A stretch of 64,000 bases of DNA from an uncultured Sulfitobacter sp. Lineage in GTDB: Bacteria > Pseudomonadota > Alphaproteobacteria > Rhodobacterales > Rhodobacteraceae. The DNA lies in the NCBI GenBank assembly GCA_947492925.1, contig CANLOQ010000001.1, forward strand, positions 1 to 64,000, read 5' to 3'. The notes below the pieces were generated by a model. It ran no database searches. It had not been told where the DNA came from and worked only from the letters and a program-made list of their open reading frames with translations. Shown one piece after another: positions 9,216 to 17,207 of the stretch. Both the position numbers and the translations under genes were made by a program. The first letter of the stretch is position 1. Each line of letters starts with the position of its first letter.

Positions 9216-9953
9216 ATGGACCGACACGAATTTCGAAAAAGCTTCAATGCCACGGGGCCGGTTGTGCTGCCCGTTATTCATGTTCTTGATGCAGAACAGG
9301 CAGAAAGAAACATCCGGGCCGCGATGGATGGCGGCTGTCCCGGGGTGTTTCTGATCAACCACGATTTTGAGAAGGAAGAGCTGGTCCCGATCATCCGCGA
9401 GATGCGGCAGACGTTCCCTGACTACTGGATCGGAGTGAATTTTCTGGCGGTGACGGGCAAGTTTGCCTTTCCCATTCTGGGCGAACTTCAGGCCGAAGGG
9501 TGCCGCGTGGACGGATACTGGGCGGATGACGCCCGCATGGATGAGCGCAGGGCCGAAGATGATCAGCCCGAGGCGGACGAAATTGCCGAAATCCGCAAGA
9601 ACAGCGGTTGGGACGGGATGTACATCGGCGGCACCGCTTTCAAAAAGCAGCGCGAGGTCGACCCGGCACACTACGGCAAAAGCGCGCGTATCGCGACGCG
9701 TTACATGGACGTTGTCGTCACATCCGGGGTGGCAACGGGCCACGCAGCGGACGTGGGCAAGATCGACACATTCCGAGAGCACTGCGGGACCACGGCGCTT
9801 GGCCTTGCGTCCGGCATCACACCCGAAAACGCCGCAGAATACGCAGATGCGGTGGACCTTTTCATGGTGGCAACAGGGATCAATTTTGAGGGCGATTTTT
9901 ACAATATCGACCCGGATCGCCTGAAGCACCTCATGGACCTCACACAGAAATAA
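9216..9953 (+). CDS. TIM-barrel protein, BtpA/SgcQ-like, function unknown
   Basis: The protein has 245 residues and no signal peptide or membrane segment. The sequence runs as an alternating beta/alpha barrel: an opening strand VVLPVIHV, then GGCPGVFLINHDF, YWIGVNFL, DVVVTSGVATG, and a closing phosphate-binding-type segment ALGLASGITPENAAEYAD. This pattern resembles the BtpA/SgcQ family, whose members have been linked to photosystem I stability or to sugar metabolism operons but lack a proven reaction. It is followed after 13 bases by the phosphoribosyltransferase gene, so the two likely act on the same compound. The family call is from pattern only. Confidence 0.6.
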   Translation: MDRHEFRKSFNATGPVVLPVIHVLDAEQAERNIRAAMDGGCPGVFLINHDFEKEELVPIIREMRQTFPDYWIGVNFLAVTGKFAFPILGELQAEGCRVDGYWADDARMDERRAEDDQPEADEIAEIRKNSGWDGMYIGGTAFKKQREVDPAHYGKSARIATRYMDVVVTSGVATGHAADVGKIDTFREHCGTTALGLASGITPENAAEYADAVDLFMVATGINFEGDFYNIDPDRLKHLMDLTQK

Positions 9954-9966
9954 GGGAGAAACAAAA

Positions 9967-10587
9967 ATGGCGCACGACAAAGGACCAAGAGACGACCGGT
10001 GGTACTTCTCGCTCATGGCACCCAACACCAAGGGTGATAAATTTGCCTGGCTGGACCCAACCTCGATCTACATCAACGGCAAGGCGTATCACGATCTGCT
10101 GGACGATCTGGTGGCGGACCTGAATGCGGATGAGATTGACGTGGTGGCAGGCCTTGATGCGATGGGTTTTGTTCTGGCCGCTGGCATTGCCGCGCGCATC
10201 GGACGGGGATTTTTGCCGATCCGCAAGCCCGGCAAGCTGTGCGTGGATACCGACAGCGCGTCGATGACCAACTATTCCGGCCAGACGCAATCAATGGAAA
10301 TGCGCCTGCCCGCCTTTGCGCCCGGCACACGGGTTTTGCTGGTCGATCAATGGGTGGAAACCGGCGGCACAATGCACGGTGCGGTTCAACTGGTTGAACA
10401 GCAAAAAGGCAAGGTTGCGGGCATGGTGGCAATTGTCATGGAAGAGAATGACAATACCGCCGAGTACCGCAAGAAATACAACTGTGTGACGGCCATTCAG
10501 CCCGGAACAGAGTGGCAGCGGCAGGCCAATGCGCAGTACCTTGAGAGCTTCAAAACCTATAAGCCCGAAATGGCGTTTCCGGTCTAG
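9967..10587 (+). CDS. phosphoribosyltransferase family protein, adenine phosphoribosyltransferase-like
   Basis: This is a cytosolic protein of 206 residues. The PRPP-binding loop of type I phosphoribosyltransferases is clear: VLLVDQWVETGGTM near residues 118-131. An adenine-phosphoribosyltransferase-like segment precedes it (FLPIRKPGKL near 79-88). Such enzymes join a free purine or pyrimidine base to PRPP. The start is preceded by a good AAGGGAG site and lies 13 bases behind the TIM-barrel gene. The neighbouring cytosine deaminase and importer suggest nucleobase salvage, but the exact base is unknown. Confidence 0.8.
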   Translation: MAHDKGPRDDRWYFSLMAPNTKGDKFAWLDPTSIYINGKAYHDLLDDLVADLNADEIDVVAGLDAMGFVLAAGIAARIGRGFLPIRKPGKLCVDTDSASMTNYSGQTQSMEMRLPAFAPGTRVLLVDQWVETGGTMHGAVQLVEQQKGKVAGMVAIVMEENDNTAEYRKKYNCVTAIQPGTEWQRQANAQYLESFKTYKPEMAFPV

Positions 10588-10671
10588 GATCAGCGTAGGG
10601 CACGGTTTTTCCGCAAACTGCGCCGGTTTGACCGGCCCCGGGCTAAAAAACGCCGGGTCGAGGTAAATATT

Positions 10672-10701
10672 CAGGGGGATGATGTTTGTGTCATCCCCCT
10701 G
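10672..10701. repeat. inverted repeat behind the phosphoribosyltransferase gene
   Basis: Perfect 11-base arms CAGGGGGATGA and TCATCCCCCTG flank an eight-base loop. There is no T run on either side, so it is not a classic intrinsic terminator. It may be an mRNA 3' structure or a protein-binding dyad. It sits 85 bases behind the phosphoribosyltransferase stop and about 150 bases before the LysR gene. Confidence 0.6.
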
Positions 10702-10847
10702 TCCCGTTCAGGGGATGCGTTTTGGTGGGTGCCGCAAAAGCTTTGAAGCCGTGTTAGCGCGCGTGCTCCCGGACAGGAACGCCGTAGGCACCTCATTCAA
10801 AGCCATCATGGTTGCGGACGCAGTATTTAGATTGCTAATGTTTGTGT

Positions 10848-11732
10848 ATGAGCCCCGTTAACCTTTCCACCGAGCTTTTGCGCGCCTTTATTACTGTCAT
10901 TGAGGTGGCAAGTTTTACCCGTGCGGCAGAAATCTTGGGGCGGACGCAACCGGCCATCAGCCTGCAGGTGAAGCGGCTGGAGGACACCGTCGGATACGCC
11001 CTGATCGAGCGCAAGGGCAAAGAGATTTCGCTGACAGAGCGCGGCGAGGCGCTGGCGGTGCATGCGCGGCAAATGCTGCGCCTGAACGATCTGGCGATGG
11101 CTCAGTTTGAACAGTCAAACCCGGCGTCAAAGTTGCGTGTGGGATTGCCGGTGGACTATGCCGTCAACACTTTGCAGTCCTGCCTCACAGCCGTGGTGCG
11201 TGAATTTGCAGATGTGCAGATTGAGATACGCTGTGATCTGTCCAAAAACCTGCTTTCCGCGATGCGCAGCAATGAGTTGGACATCGCAGTTGCGCTGTTT
11301 GACGGTGATGATCAGCAGTTCCTTTTCCGCAACTGGAAGGAACAGCCCGCCTGGGTCGGGGCCACGGATTTTGAGATACCGCAGCATTCCGATATTCCGC
11401 TGGTCGCGCATCCGTTTGGCTGCGTTTACCGCGACCGGATGTCCTCCGCCCTGAAACTGGCCGGTAAAAGCTGGCGTATCGCTTATTCCAGCCCCGGCAT
11501 TGATGGGGTTCAGCGCGCGGTTCAGGACGGGCTGGGCCTGTCCTGTCTGACGGGTCCTACGGTTAAACGCGGGATGCGCGTGTTTTCGCAAAGCGACGGG
11601 CTGCCTGTTCTGTCGCCGCTGGACATCGGATTGTTTGCCCGTCAGGCGCAGCTGGGTGCTGGCGGATATGCGGCGATGGATGCAATGGCCAGAACACTGG
11701 AAGCCCAATCTTCGAACAACGCGGCTGAATAA
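10848..11732 (+). CDS. LysR-family transcriptional regulator of the nucleobase/ABC cluster
   Basis: The protein has 294 residues from the ATG at 10848; a TTG six bases upstream is less likely. The N-terminal winged helix-turn-helix is typical (FTRAAEILGRTQPAISLQVKRLE), and the C-terminal periplasmic-binding-protein-like domain would sense a small ligand. It lies between the phosphoribosyltransferase gene and the ABC operon, in the same direction as both. The likely target is the promoter region directly behind it, which contains a strong dyad at 11761-11804. Confidence 0.88.
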   Translation: MSPVNLSTELLRAFITVIEVASFTRAAEILGRTQPAISLQVKRLEDTVGYALIERKGKEISLTERGEALAVHARQMLRLNDLAMAQFEQSNPASKLRVGLPVDYAVNTLQSCLTAVVREFADVQIEIRCDLSKNLLSAMRSNELDIAVALFDGDDQQFLFRNWKEQPAWVGATDFEIPQHSDIPLVAHPFGCVYRDRMSSALKLAGKSWRIAYSSPGIDGVQRAVQDGLGLSCLTGPTVKRGMRVFSQSDGLPVLSPLDIGLFARQAQLGAGGYAAMDAMARTLEAQSSNNAAE

Positions 11733-11760
11733 GCGCTCATTATGCAGGCATATCAACGAT

Positions 11761-11804
11761 AAATTTCCCAGAATCCCTTTCTTGCAATAGCATTCTGGGA
11801 ATTT
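11761..11804. promoter_or_regulatory. dyad-symmetric site upstream of ABC operon (putative operator)
   Basis: Arms AAATTTCCCAGAAT (11761-11774) and ATTCTGGGAATTT (11792-11804) are inverted copies with one missing A, separated by 17 bases. The dyad lies about 30 bases behind the LysR stop and 73 bases before the binding-protein start. This position fits an operator for the adjacent LysR protein. It could instead be a transcript hairpin, but it lacks a T run. Confidence 0.55.
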
Positions 11805-11876
11805 CGGACTGAACCTAAGAGTCAGCCAGATGATAATACGCTTTGCTTGGAAAGAGCGATCAACCGGGAGACGACA

Positions 11877-13016
11877 ATGATCAAACCTACACTTACCTCT
11901 TCGATGTTCGGCCTGAACCGCCGGCAATTGCTGAAAGCCGGCGGTGCCGCAGTGCTGACAACCCCATTTGTCAGCCGCGCGTGGGCGGCAACCACGGAAA
12001 TCAACATGCTGGCATGGTACGGCCACGGCGAGCCCGATGTGGTGGCCGAATACGAAGAAGCAAACAACGTGAAGTTCGTGCCGAAATACTATGCCGGTGG
12101 CGACAACATGCTGGCGCTGATCGCGCAATCGCCTCCGGGCACCTATGACCTGATCCTGTCGGATGCGGAATTCGTGCAGCAGCTGAACCTTGCCGGTTAC
12201 ATCGAAGAAATGAACCCGGCCGATTATCCGCTGGATGACATGCTCCACGAGGATTTCACAAAGTTCCCCGGCCACTGGTCCGATGGCAAGATGTATTCGA
12301 TGATGCTGCGTGGCGGACATCTGGGCGTGTCCTACAACAAGAATTCCGTGACCGAGGAAGAGGCGCAGAGCTATGGCTGTTTCTGGAAGCCTGAGCTTGA
12401 GGGCAAAGTTGGTCACTTTGACTGGCACCTGCCCACGCTGGGTATGATGAGCCTTTATGACGGCAATGGCGCGGGCCTGTGGAACCTGGACGACGGGCAG
12501 TGGTCAAAGGTGCAGGAAACCACCATGTCGCTGCGCAAGCAGGTTGGCGGGTTCTTTGACTATGGTGGCACGTTCAACGGACTTAAGAACGGTGAAATGC
12601 AGGCGATGGTCGGGATCGGCGACTGGATCACCGGAGTTCTGGAAAAGGACGGCGCGCCTGTGGCCTCTGTCATTCCGAAAGAAGGCGGCATCCAGTTCAC
12701 CGAGAGCTATTCCATTGGCAAAGGCAGCGAAAAGGCCGAGGAAGCCAAGAAGTTCATTCAGTACATGATGTCCCCCGAGGGGCAGGTGAAATCCGCGCAG
12801 ATGGCGGCCTATCCGGGCTTCTGTGTGACCAAGGCAGGCCGCGCCGCCCTGATCGAAGCGGACCGTGCCGAAGCAGAGCGTTCGCACCAGATTGACGGCG
12901 ATCCGCAGGATCCGATCACCCTGATCAACGAAGGCCGCATCCACTACCGCGACATTCCCCAGCAGCAATCGCTGGAGGACTGGAACGACTTCTGGTCAGA
13001 GTACAAGAGCGCCTGA
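11877..13016 (+). CDS. ABC transporter substrate-binding protein with Tat-type signal
   Basis: The protein has 379 residues from the ATG at 11877 (GGGAG site seven bases upstream). The N-terminus carries a twin-arginine-like signal (GLNRRQLLKAGGAAVL) ending near AWA, so it is probably exported folded. The mature part starts TEINMLAWYGHGEPDVV, resembling PotD/PotF-like binding proteins. A stem-loop at 13042-13061 follows before the permease genes. With the deaminases encoded downstream it likely binds a nucleobase-like or other nitrogenous compound, but the substrate is not proven. Confidence 0.88.
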   Translation: MIKPTLTSSMFGLNRRQLLKAGGAAVLTTPFVSRAWAATTEINMLAWYGHGEPDVVAEYEEANNVKFVPKYYAGGDNMLALIAQSPPGTYDLILSDAEFVQQLNLAGYIEEMNPADYPLDDMLHEDFTKFPGHWSDGKMYSMMLRGGHLGVSYNKNSVTEEEAQSYGCFWKPELEGKVGHFDWHLPTLGMMSLYDGNGAGLWNLDDGQWSKVQETTMSLRKQVGGFFDYGGTFNGLKNGEMQAMVGIGDWITGVLEKDGAPVASVIPKEGGIQFTESYSIGKGSEKAEEAKKFIQYMMSPEGQVKSAQMAAYPGFCVTKAGRAALIEADRAEAERSHQIDGDPQDPITLINEGRIHYRDIPQQQSLEDWNDFWSEYKSA

Positions 13017-13041
13017 ACCAAGGCGTCCACACCATCAAAGC

Positions 13042-13066
13042 GGGCGACCCTGTGGTCGCCCCTTTC
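13042..13066 (+). terminator. intercistronic stem-loop behind binding-protein gene
   Basis: Eight-base arms GGGCGACC and GGTCGCCC (13042-13049 and 13054-13061) enclose a CTGT loop and are followed by CTTTCT. It lies 25 bases behind the binding-protein stop and 20 bases before the permease start. It probably causes partial termination or protects the binding-protein mRNA, favouring its excess over transporter subunits. Confidence 0.7.
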
Positions 13067-13081
13067 TCCATAAAGCGCGGA

Positions 13082-13951
13082 ATGCACATGTCCTCCACTC
13101 CTGAAAGACGCCCGAACCTTTATGCGCTGACCTGGCGCCTGCCGATCATTTTCTGGCAGTTCATTTTCTTTGTCGGGCCCGTTCTGTTCATGGTCGCGAT
13201 GTCGTTCTTTCTGGTGAAGAACTACCGCATGACGGAGGCGTTCGAGTTTGTGAACTGGACGCGCATGCTGACCCGCGGTTTCTTTTGGGACAGCTATTGG
13301 TACACGGTTTTCATCGCTTCGGTTTCCACCGTTTGTGCGATGTGCATAGCTTTTCCTGCCGCTTTCACGCTTGCCTTTCGCGCGTCAGAATCGACGCGAC
13401 GCTGGGCGATCTTTCTGCTGATCATCCCGTTCTTTACCAGCTATCTGGTGAGGACCTTTTCGTGGTTCGTGATTCTGTCGGAAAGCGGAGTGGTGAATGC
13501 GATGCTGGGCTACATTGGCCTTGGCCCCTATACGATGTTGAACACCAATTTCGGCACGCTGGTGGGGTATATGACGCTGACCCTGCCCTTGGTGGTCATT
13601 CTGCAGACCGTCACGATGGCAAACATCGACAAAACCCTTGTCGAAGCGGCGCGCAACCTTGGCTGTTCGCCGTTGCGCACAATCTGGCAGGTGATCATTC
13701 CGCTGTCCAAGACAGGACTGATCATTGCCGCGATCTTTTGTTTTATTCTGTCTTTCGGTGATTTTGTGGCTCCTTTCTATCTTGGCGGGTCGCAGGAGCC
13801 GACCTTGCCGATCCTGATCCTTGATACCACCAAATCAGGCCAGCAATGGCCCCGGGCCGCTGTGGTCGCGATCATGATGATGCTCACGCTGTTTGCCATC
13901 GCGTTCACCGGTATCGCCCTGGCCTACCGCAAGGGGAGGGGCGCGAAATGA
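13082..13951 (+). CDS. ABC transporter permease, polyamine type (PotB-like)
   Basis: This inner-membrane permease of about 289 residues has six predicted transmembrane segments and the EAA loop (EAARNLGCSP) near residue 200. Two in-frame ATGs (13082 and 13088) are possible starts; a purine-rich stretch precedes both. A longer frame back to 13052 would run into the stem-loop and is rejected. The gene end overlaps the next permease start (ATGA), so the two are coupled. Confidence 0.88.
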   Translation: MHMSSTPERRPNLYALTWRLPIIFWQFIFFVGPVLFMVAMSFFLVKNYRMTEAFEFVNWTRMLTRGFFWDSYWYTVFIASVSTVCAMCIAFPAAFTLAFRASESTRRWAIFLLIIPFFTSYLVRTFSWFVILSESGVVNAMLGYIGLGPYTMLNTNFGTLVGYMTLTLPLVVILQTVTMANIDKTLVEAARNLGCSPLRTIWQVIIPLSKTGLIIAAIFCFILSFGDFVAPFYLGGSQEPTLPILILDTTKSGQQWPRAAVVAIMMMLTLFAIAFTGIALAYRKGRGAK

Positions 13952-14748
13952 AACAGAACCGTTCGCTGAACTTCGTCCTTGGCATTTACGTCCTGCTGAT
14001 CTTTGCCTTCGTTTTTGCCCCGATCATCTTCAGTATGATCTTCTCTTTCAACTCGCAGCGGTTTCCGACCATCCCTCTGGGAGAATTCTCGACCGAGTGG
14101 TATGCGAAGGTTCTCGCGGACCCCGATGTCTGGGAGGCGGCGCTGAACAGCCTGATCGTGTCGTGTTCCACCGCGCTGATCGCCACGTTTCTGGGTTTCT
14201 GCACGGCCTATTCCGATTTTCGCTATAACTTCCGCTTCAAGGGGCCATACTTGGCGTTGATCCTGCTGCCCCCGACCATCCCGCTGATCATCATGGCGCT
14301 CGCGATGCTGGCGTGGTTTTCCAAGATCGGCATGTCAGGTCAGCTGTATTCCATCATCATCGCCCACAGCGTGTTGACCGCGCCCTTTGCGATGGCCGTT
14401 ATCCGGTTGCGCCTGAACCAGATGGACCCGGACCTTGAAGCCGCCGCATGGAACCTTGGCGGGTCCGAGTGGCAAACCATGCGCCATGTGATCGTGCCAT
14501 TCTGCAAGCCCGCGATCTTTTCAAGCCTGTTCTTGACGGCGGCGGTTTCCTTTGATGAATTTGCCGTCTCGTGGTTCGTTTCAGGTCTGAACAAGACGCT
14601 GCCGGTTATTGTCCTTGAAATCGTGCAAGGCAATATTGATCCGCAGGTGAACGCCATCGGCACGTTCGTGTTCCTTATCTCCATGACCCTTGTTGTGCTG
14701 GCACAGTTGTTCTTTGCCAGCCGCCAAATGAAGAGCATCAAACTATGA
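13948..14748 (+). CDS. ABC transporter permease, polyamine type (PotC-like)
   Basis: The protein has 266 residues from the ATG at 13948, which overlaps the stop of the preceding permease. It has six transmembrane segments and an EAA loop (EAAAWNLGGSE) near residue 170. It should form the heterodimeric channel with the preceding permease. Its stop overlaps the ATPase start by four bases, continuing the coupled operon. Confidence 0.9.
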   Translation: MKQNRSLNFVLGIYVLLIFAFVFAPIIFSMIFSFNSQRFPTIPLGEFSTEWYAKVLADPDVWEAALNSLIVSCSTALIATFLGFCTAYSDFRYNFRFKGPYLALILLPPTIPLIIMALAMLAWFSKIGMSGQLYSIIIAHSVLTAPFAMAVIRLRLNQMDPDLEAAAWNLGGSEWQTMRHVIVPFCKPAIFSSLFLTAAVSFDEFAVSWFVSGLNKTLPVIVLEIVQGNIDPQVNAIGTFVFLISMTLVVLAQLFFASRQMKSIKL

Positions 14749-15830
14749 GCAAACCGCTGGTCGTCTTTGACAAAGTACAAAAACACTTCGGCAGCTTTGT
14801 CGCGGTAAAGGAACTGGATTTTGAGATTCGGGAAGGCGAGTTTCTGGCAATCATGGGGCCTTCGGGATGTGGCAAGACCACCACCCTGCGCATGCTTGCC
14901 GGTCTGGAAGCGCCGAGCATTGGCGAGATCCGCCTGAACGACCGGGTCATGAATGACGTCGCCCCGCATGAGCGCGACACGCCATTGGTCTGGCAATCGC
15001 TGGCGCTGTTCCCGTTTCTGACGGCCCGCGAGAACGTGGAATTCGGGCTTAAGATGCGCGGTGTCGACAAGGCGGAACGCAAGGAACGTGCGCTCAAGTG
15101 GCTCGACAAGATGGGCATCCTTGAGTTTGAGAACCGGCATATTTCGACCCTGTCAGGCGGTCAGAAGCAGCGCGTGGCCCTTGCACGATCCTTGGTGATG
15201 GAGCCACAAATCCTGCTGCTGGACGAACCTCTGTCCGCCCTGGACGCGCATCTGGTCATCCGGATGCAGGCCGTGCTGACCGATCTGCAACGTGAATTGG
15301 GGATCACCTTTGTTTATGTGACCCACTCGCAATCCGAAGCCTTTGCGATGGCTGACCGCGTTATCATTATGGGCAAAGGCGAAATTGCCCAGATCGGCAC
15401 ACCAAAGGACATCTACCGTGCGCCGGCAAATCAATTCGTTGCGGAATTTGTTGGGCGCAACAACATCCTGTCCGGCAAGGTCGCCTCTGTTGACGGCAAC
15501 ACGGCGCGCATCACAACCGCATCGGGTGATTTTACGGTGCCCACAAACGAGGTGCTGCTGATCGAAGGGCACAAGGCCAGCTTTGTCATATCGGCGGATC
15601 TGGTGCATATCACGCTGGAGGAGCCGGAGGCCGGCAACAAGGCCTATTGCAAGCTGATCTCGGAAGAGTTTGTCGGCTCGATGGTGACGTTGTTTCTTGA
15701 GGATGCACAGGGGCATGAGTTCAAAGTCCAGATGCAGGAACGCGAACTGTCCAAGATTGATCCGCATAGTGGCGATGAGATTTGGCTTTCTTGGGATACC
15801 CAAAGTGCGCATGTTCTGAACGAAGGATAG
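14745..15830 (+). CDS. ABC transporter ATP-binding protein (PotA-like)
   Basis: The protein has 361 residues. Visible motifs are Walker A (GPSGCGKTTT, about residues 38-47), the LSGGQKQR signature near 137, Walker B with DEPLSALD, and the switch His in VTHSQSEAF, where Ser replaces the more usual Asp after His. The C-terminal region is a TOBE-type domain. It completes the importer and is followed after only four bases by the deacetylase-family gene, tying transport to the enzymes downstream. Confidence 0.92.
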   Translation: MSKPLVVFDKVQKHFGSFVAVKELDFEIREGEFLAIMGPSGCGKTTTLRMLAGLEAPSIGEIRLNDRVMNDVAPHERDTPLVWQSLALFPFLTARENVEFGLKMRGVDKAERKERALKWLDKMGILEFENRHISTLSGGQKQRVALARSLVMEPQILLLDEPLSALDAHLVIRMQAVLTDLQRELGITFVYVTHSQSEAFAMADRVIIMGKGEIAQIGTPKDIYRAPANQFVAEFVGRNNILSGKVASVDGNTARITTASGDFTVPTNEVLLIEGHKASFVISADLVHITLEEPEAGNKAYCKLISEEFVGSMVTLFLEDAQGHEFKVQMQERELSKIDPHSGDEIWLSWDTQSAHVLNEG

Positions 15831-15834
15831 AACC

Positions 15835-16731
15835 GTGATCAGAAATCCGATCCCGTGGCCCGGCGGTGCGAAATGCGCGGTTGCGATCACATTTGACATG
15901 GACGCGGATAGTCTGATCCACATCGCCAAGCCCGAGGACAGCCACGACCGATTGTACCCGATTTCGATGGGGCGCTATGGCCCGTTGGTCGCCCTGCCCC
16001 GTATCCTTGATACCTACCGCCGGTTCGAGCTGAAGCAATCCTTCTTTGTCCCCGGTTGGTGTCTTGAGACCTACCCCGACATTGCCGACGCCATCCTGAA
16101 AGACGGGCACGAGATTGGCCACCACGGCTATCTGCACGAGGACCCGATCAAGACCCGCGGGCAGCAGCGCGAATGGTTTGAACGCACACTGGACGCCCAT
16201 CAGCGCATCTGTGGACAAAAGCCGCGCGGATACCGTGCGCCGGTTTACAACATAACACAGGAAGTCGTTGATCTGATGGTTGAGCACGGGCTGCGCTATG
16301 ACAGTTCGATGATGGGTGATGATATTCCCTATCAGTTGCAGACCGAACAGGGCGCGCTGTACGAGATGCCGGTGCATTGGGGCACGGACGACTGGCCGCC
16401 CTTCGCCCATTACGATGAGATCGGGTATATGATGCCGGTGTCGGGCCCCTCCCACGGTCTCAGCGGGTTTTGGGAAGAATTTGACGCACAATATGATGCG
16501 GGTGGTTTCTTTATGCTGATCATCCATCCGTTTCTGACCGGGCGGCTGGCGCGCTGGCAACAGGTCGAGGCGTGGATCGCCAGAACGCGCGAGACAAAGG
16601 ACGTGTGGTTTGCCACGCTGAACGAAATAGCGGATCATATGGATGCCTTGCAAAAGGCGGGCACATGGACCCCTTCCGTGGACCACCTGCCCTACTATGA
16701 CGGCCCTATTTTGAAGGATGTTCCAACATGA
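15835..16731 (+). CDS. polysaccharide deacetylase-family hydrolase (PuuE/allantoinase-like)
   Basis: The protein has 298 residues and starts at a GTG at 15835, four bases behind the ATPase stop; no ATG fits better. NodB-fold motifs are present: TFDMDADS near residues 19-26 (Asp ligands), GHEIGHHGYLH near 91-101 (His ligands) and RGYRAP near 131-136. It has no signal peptide, so it acts in the cytosol rather than on cell wall polymers. Cytosolic members of this family include PuuE-type allantoinases, which hydrolyse cyclic or linear amide C-N bonds of nucleobase breakdown products. With the deaminase next to it, a role in nucleobase or ureide catabolism is likely, though unproven. Confidence 0.8.
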   Translation: MIRNPIPWPGGAKCAVAITFDMDADSLIHIAKPEDSHDRLYPISMGRYGPLVALPRILDTYRRFELKQSFFVPGWCLETYPDIADAILKDGHEIGHHGYLHEDPIKTRGQQREWFERTLDAHQRICGQKPRGYRAPVYNITQEVVDLMVEHGLRYDSSMMGDDIPYQLQTEQGALYEMPVHWGTDDWPPFAHYDEIGYMMPVSGPSHGLSGFWEEFDAQYDAGGFFMLIIHPFLTGRLARWQQVEAWIARTRETKDVWFATLNEIADHMDALQKAGTWTPSVDHLPYYDGPILKDVPT

Positions 16732-17171
16732 ACGCTGACGATACACGCCTGCTGCGCATTGCATACGATGAGGCCAAGGCCGGATTTGACGAAGGCGGTT
16801 GCCCCATCGGTTCCGTGCTTGCCCGCGGTGGCGAGGTTGTGGCGCAGGGGCGCAATCAGCGTGTGCAGATGGGTGATCCGATTGCCCACGGCGAGATGGA
16901 CGCGTTGCGCAAGGCGGGGCGGCAAAAGACGTACCGCGACACAACGCTTTATACATCGCTTAGCCCCTGCATGATGTGTACCGGCACGATCATCCAGTTT
17001 GGCATTCCGCGCGTGGTGATTGGTGAAAACACGACTTTTGGCGGGAACGAAGACTTCCTGCGTTCAAAGGGGGTTGAGGTGATTGTCGCGGACGATGCGG
17101 ACTGCAAGGCGCTGATGACACGGTTCATTAAAGAAAAGCCCGAACTCTGGGCCGAGGATATCGCGGAATAG
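16728..17171 (+). CDS. cytosine deaminase of the yeast FCY1 type
   Basis: This 147-residue protein of the CDA zinc deaminase fold converts cytosine to uracil or deaminates a close analogue. Zinc and catalytic residues are visible: H54 and E56 in HGEMDAL, and C81 and C84 in PCMMC. Similarity to yeast cytosine deaminase, as I recall that sequence, extends beyond the motifs: DTTLYTSLSPCMMCTG, IPRVVIGEN and the C-terminal FIKEKPELWAEDI follow the yeast pattern closely. Bacterial cytosine deaminases are usually unrelated CodA amidohydrolases. Its start overlaps the deacetylase stop by four bases, so it belongs to the ABC operon. A nucleoside or guanine deaminase role is the main alternative. Confidence 0.82.
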   Translation: MNADDTRLLRIAYDEAKAGFDEGGCPIGSVLARGGEVVAQGRNQRVQMGDPIAHGEMDALRKAGRQKTYRDTTLYTSLSPCMMCTGTIIQFGIPRVVIGENTTFGGNEDFLRSKGVEVIVADDADCKALMTRFIKEKPELWAEDIAE

Positions 17172-17207
17172 CGGGCGTTCTGACTTTGGCTGACGTGTCT
17201 GGTTGGC

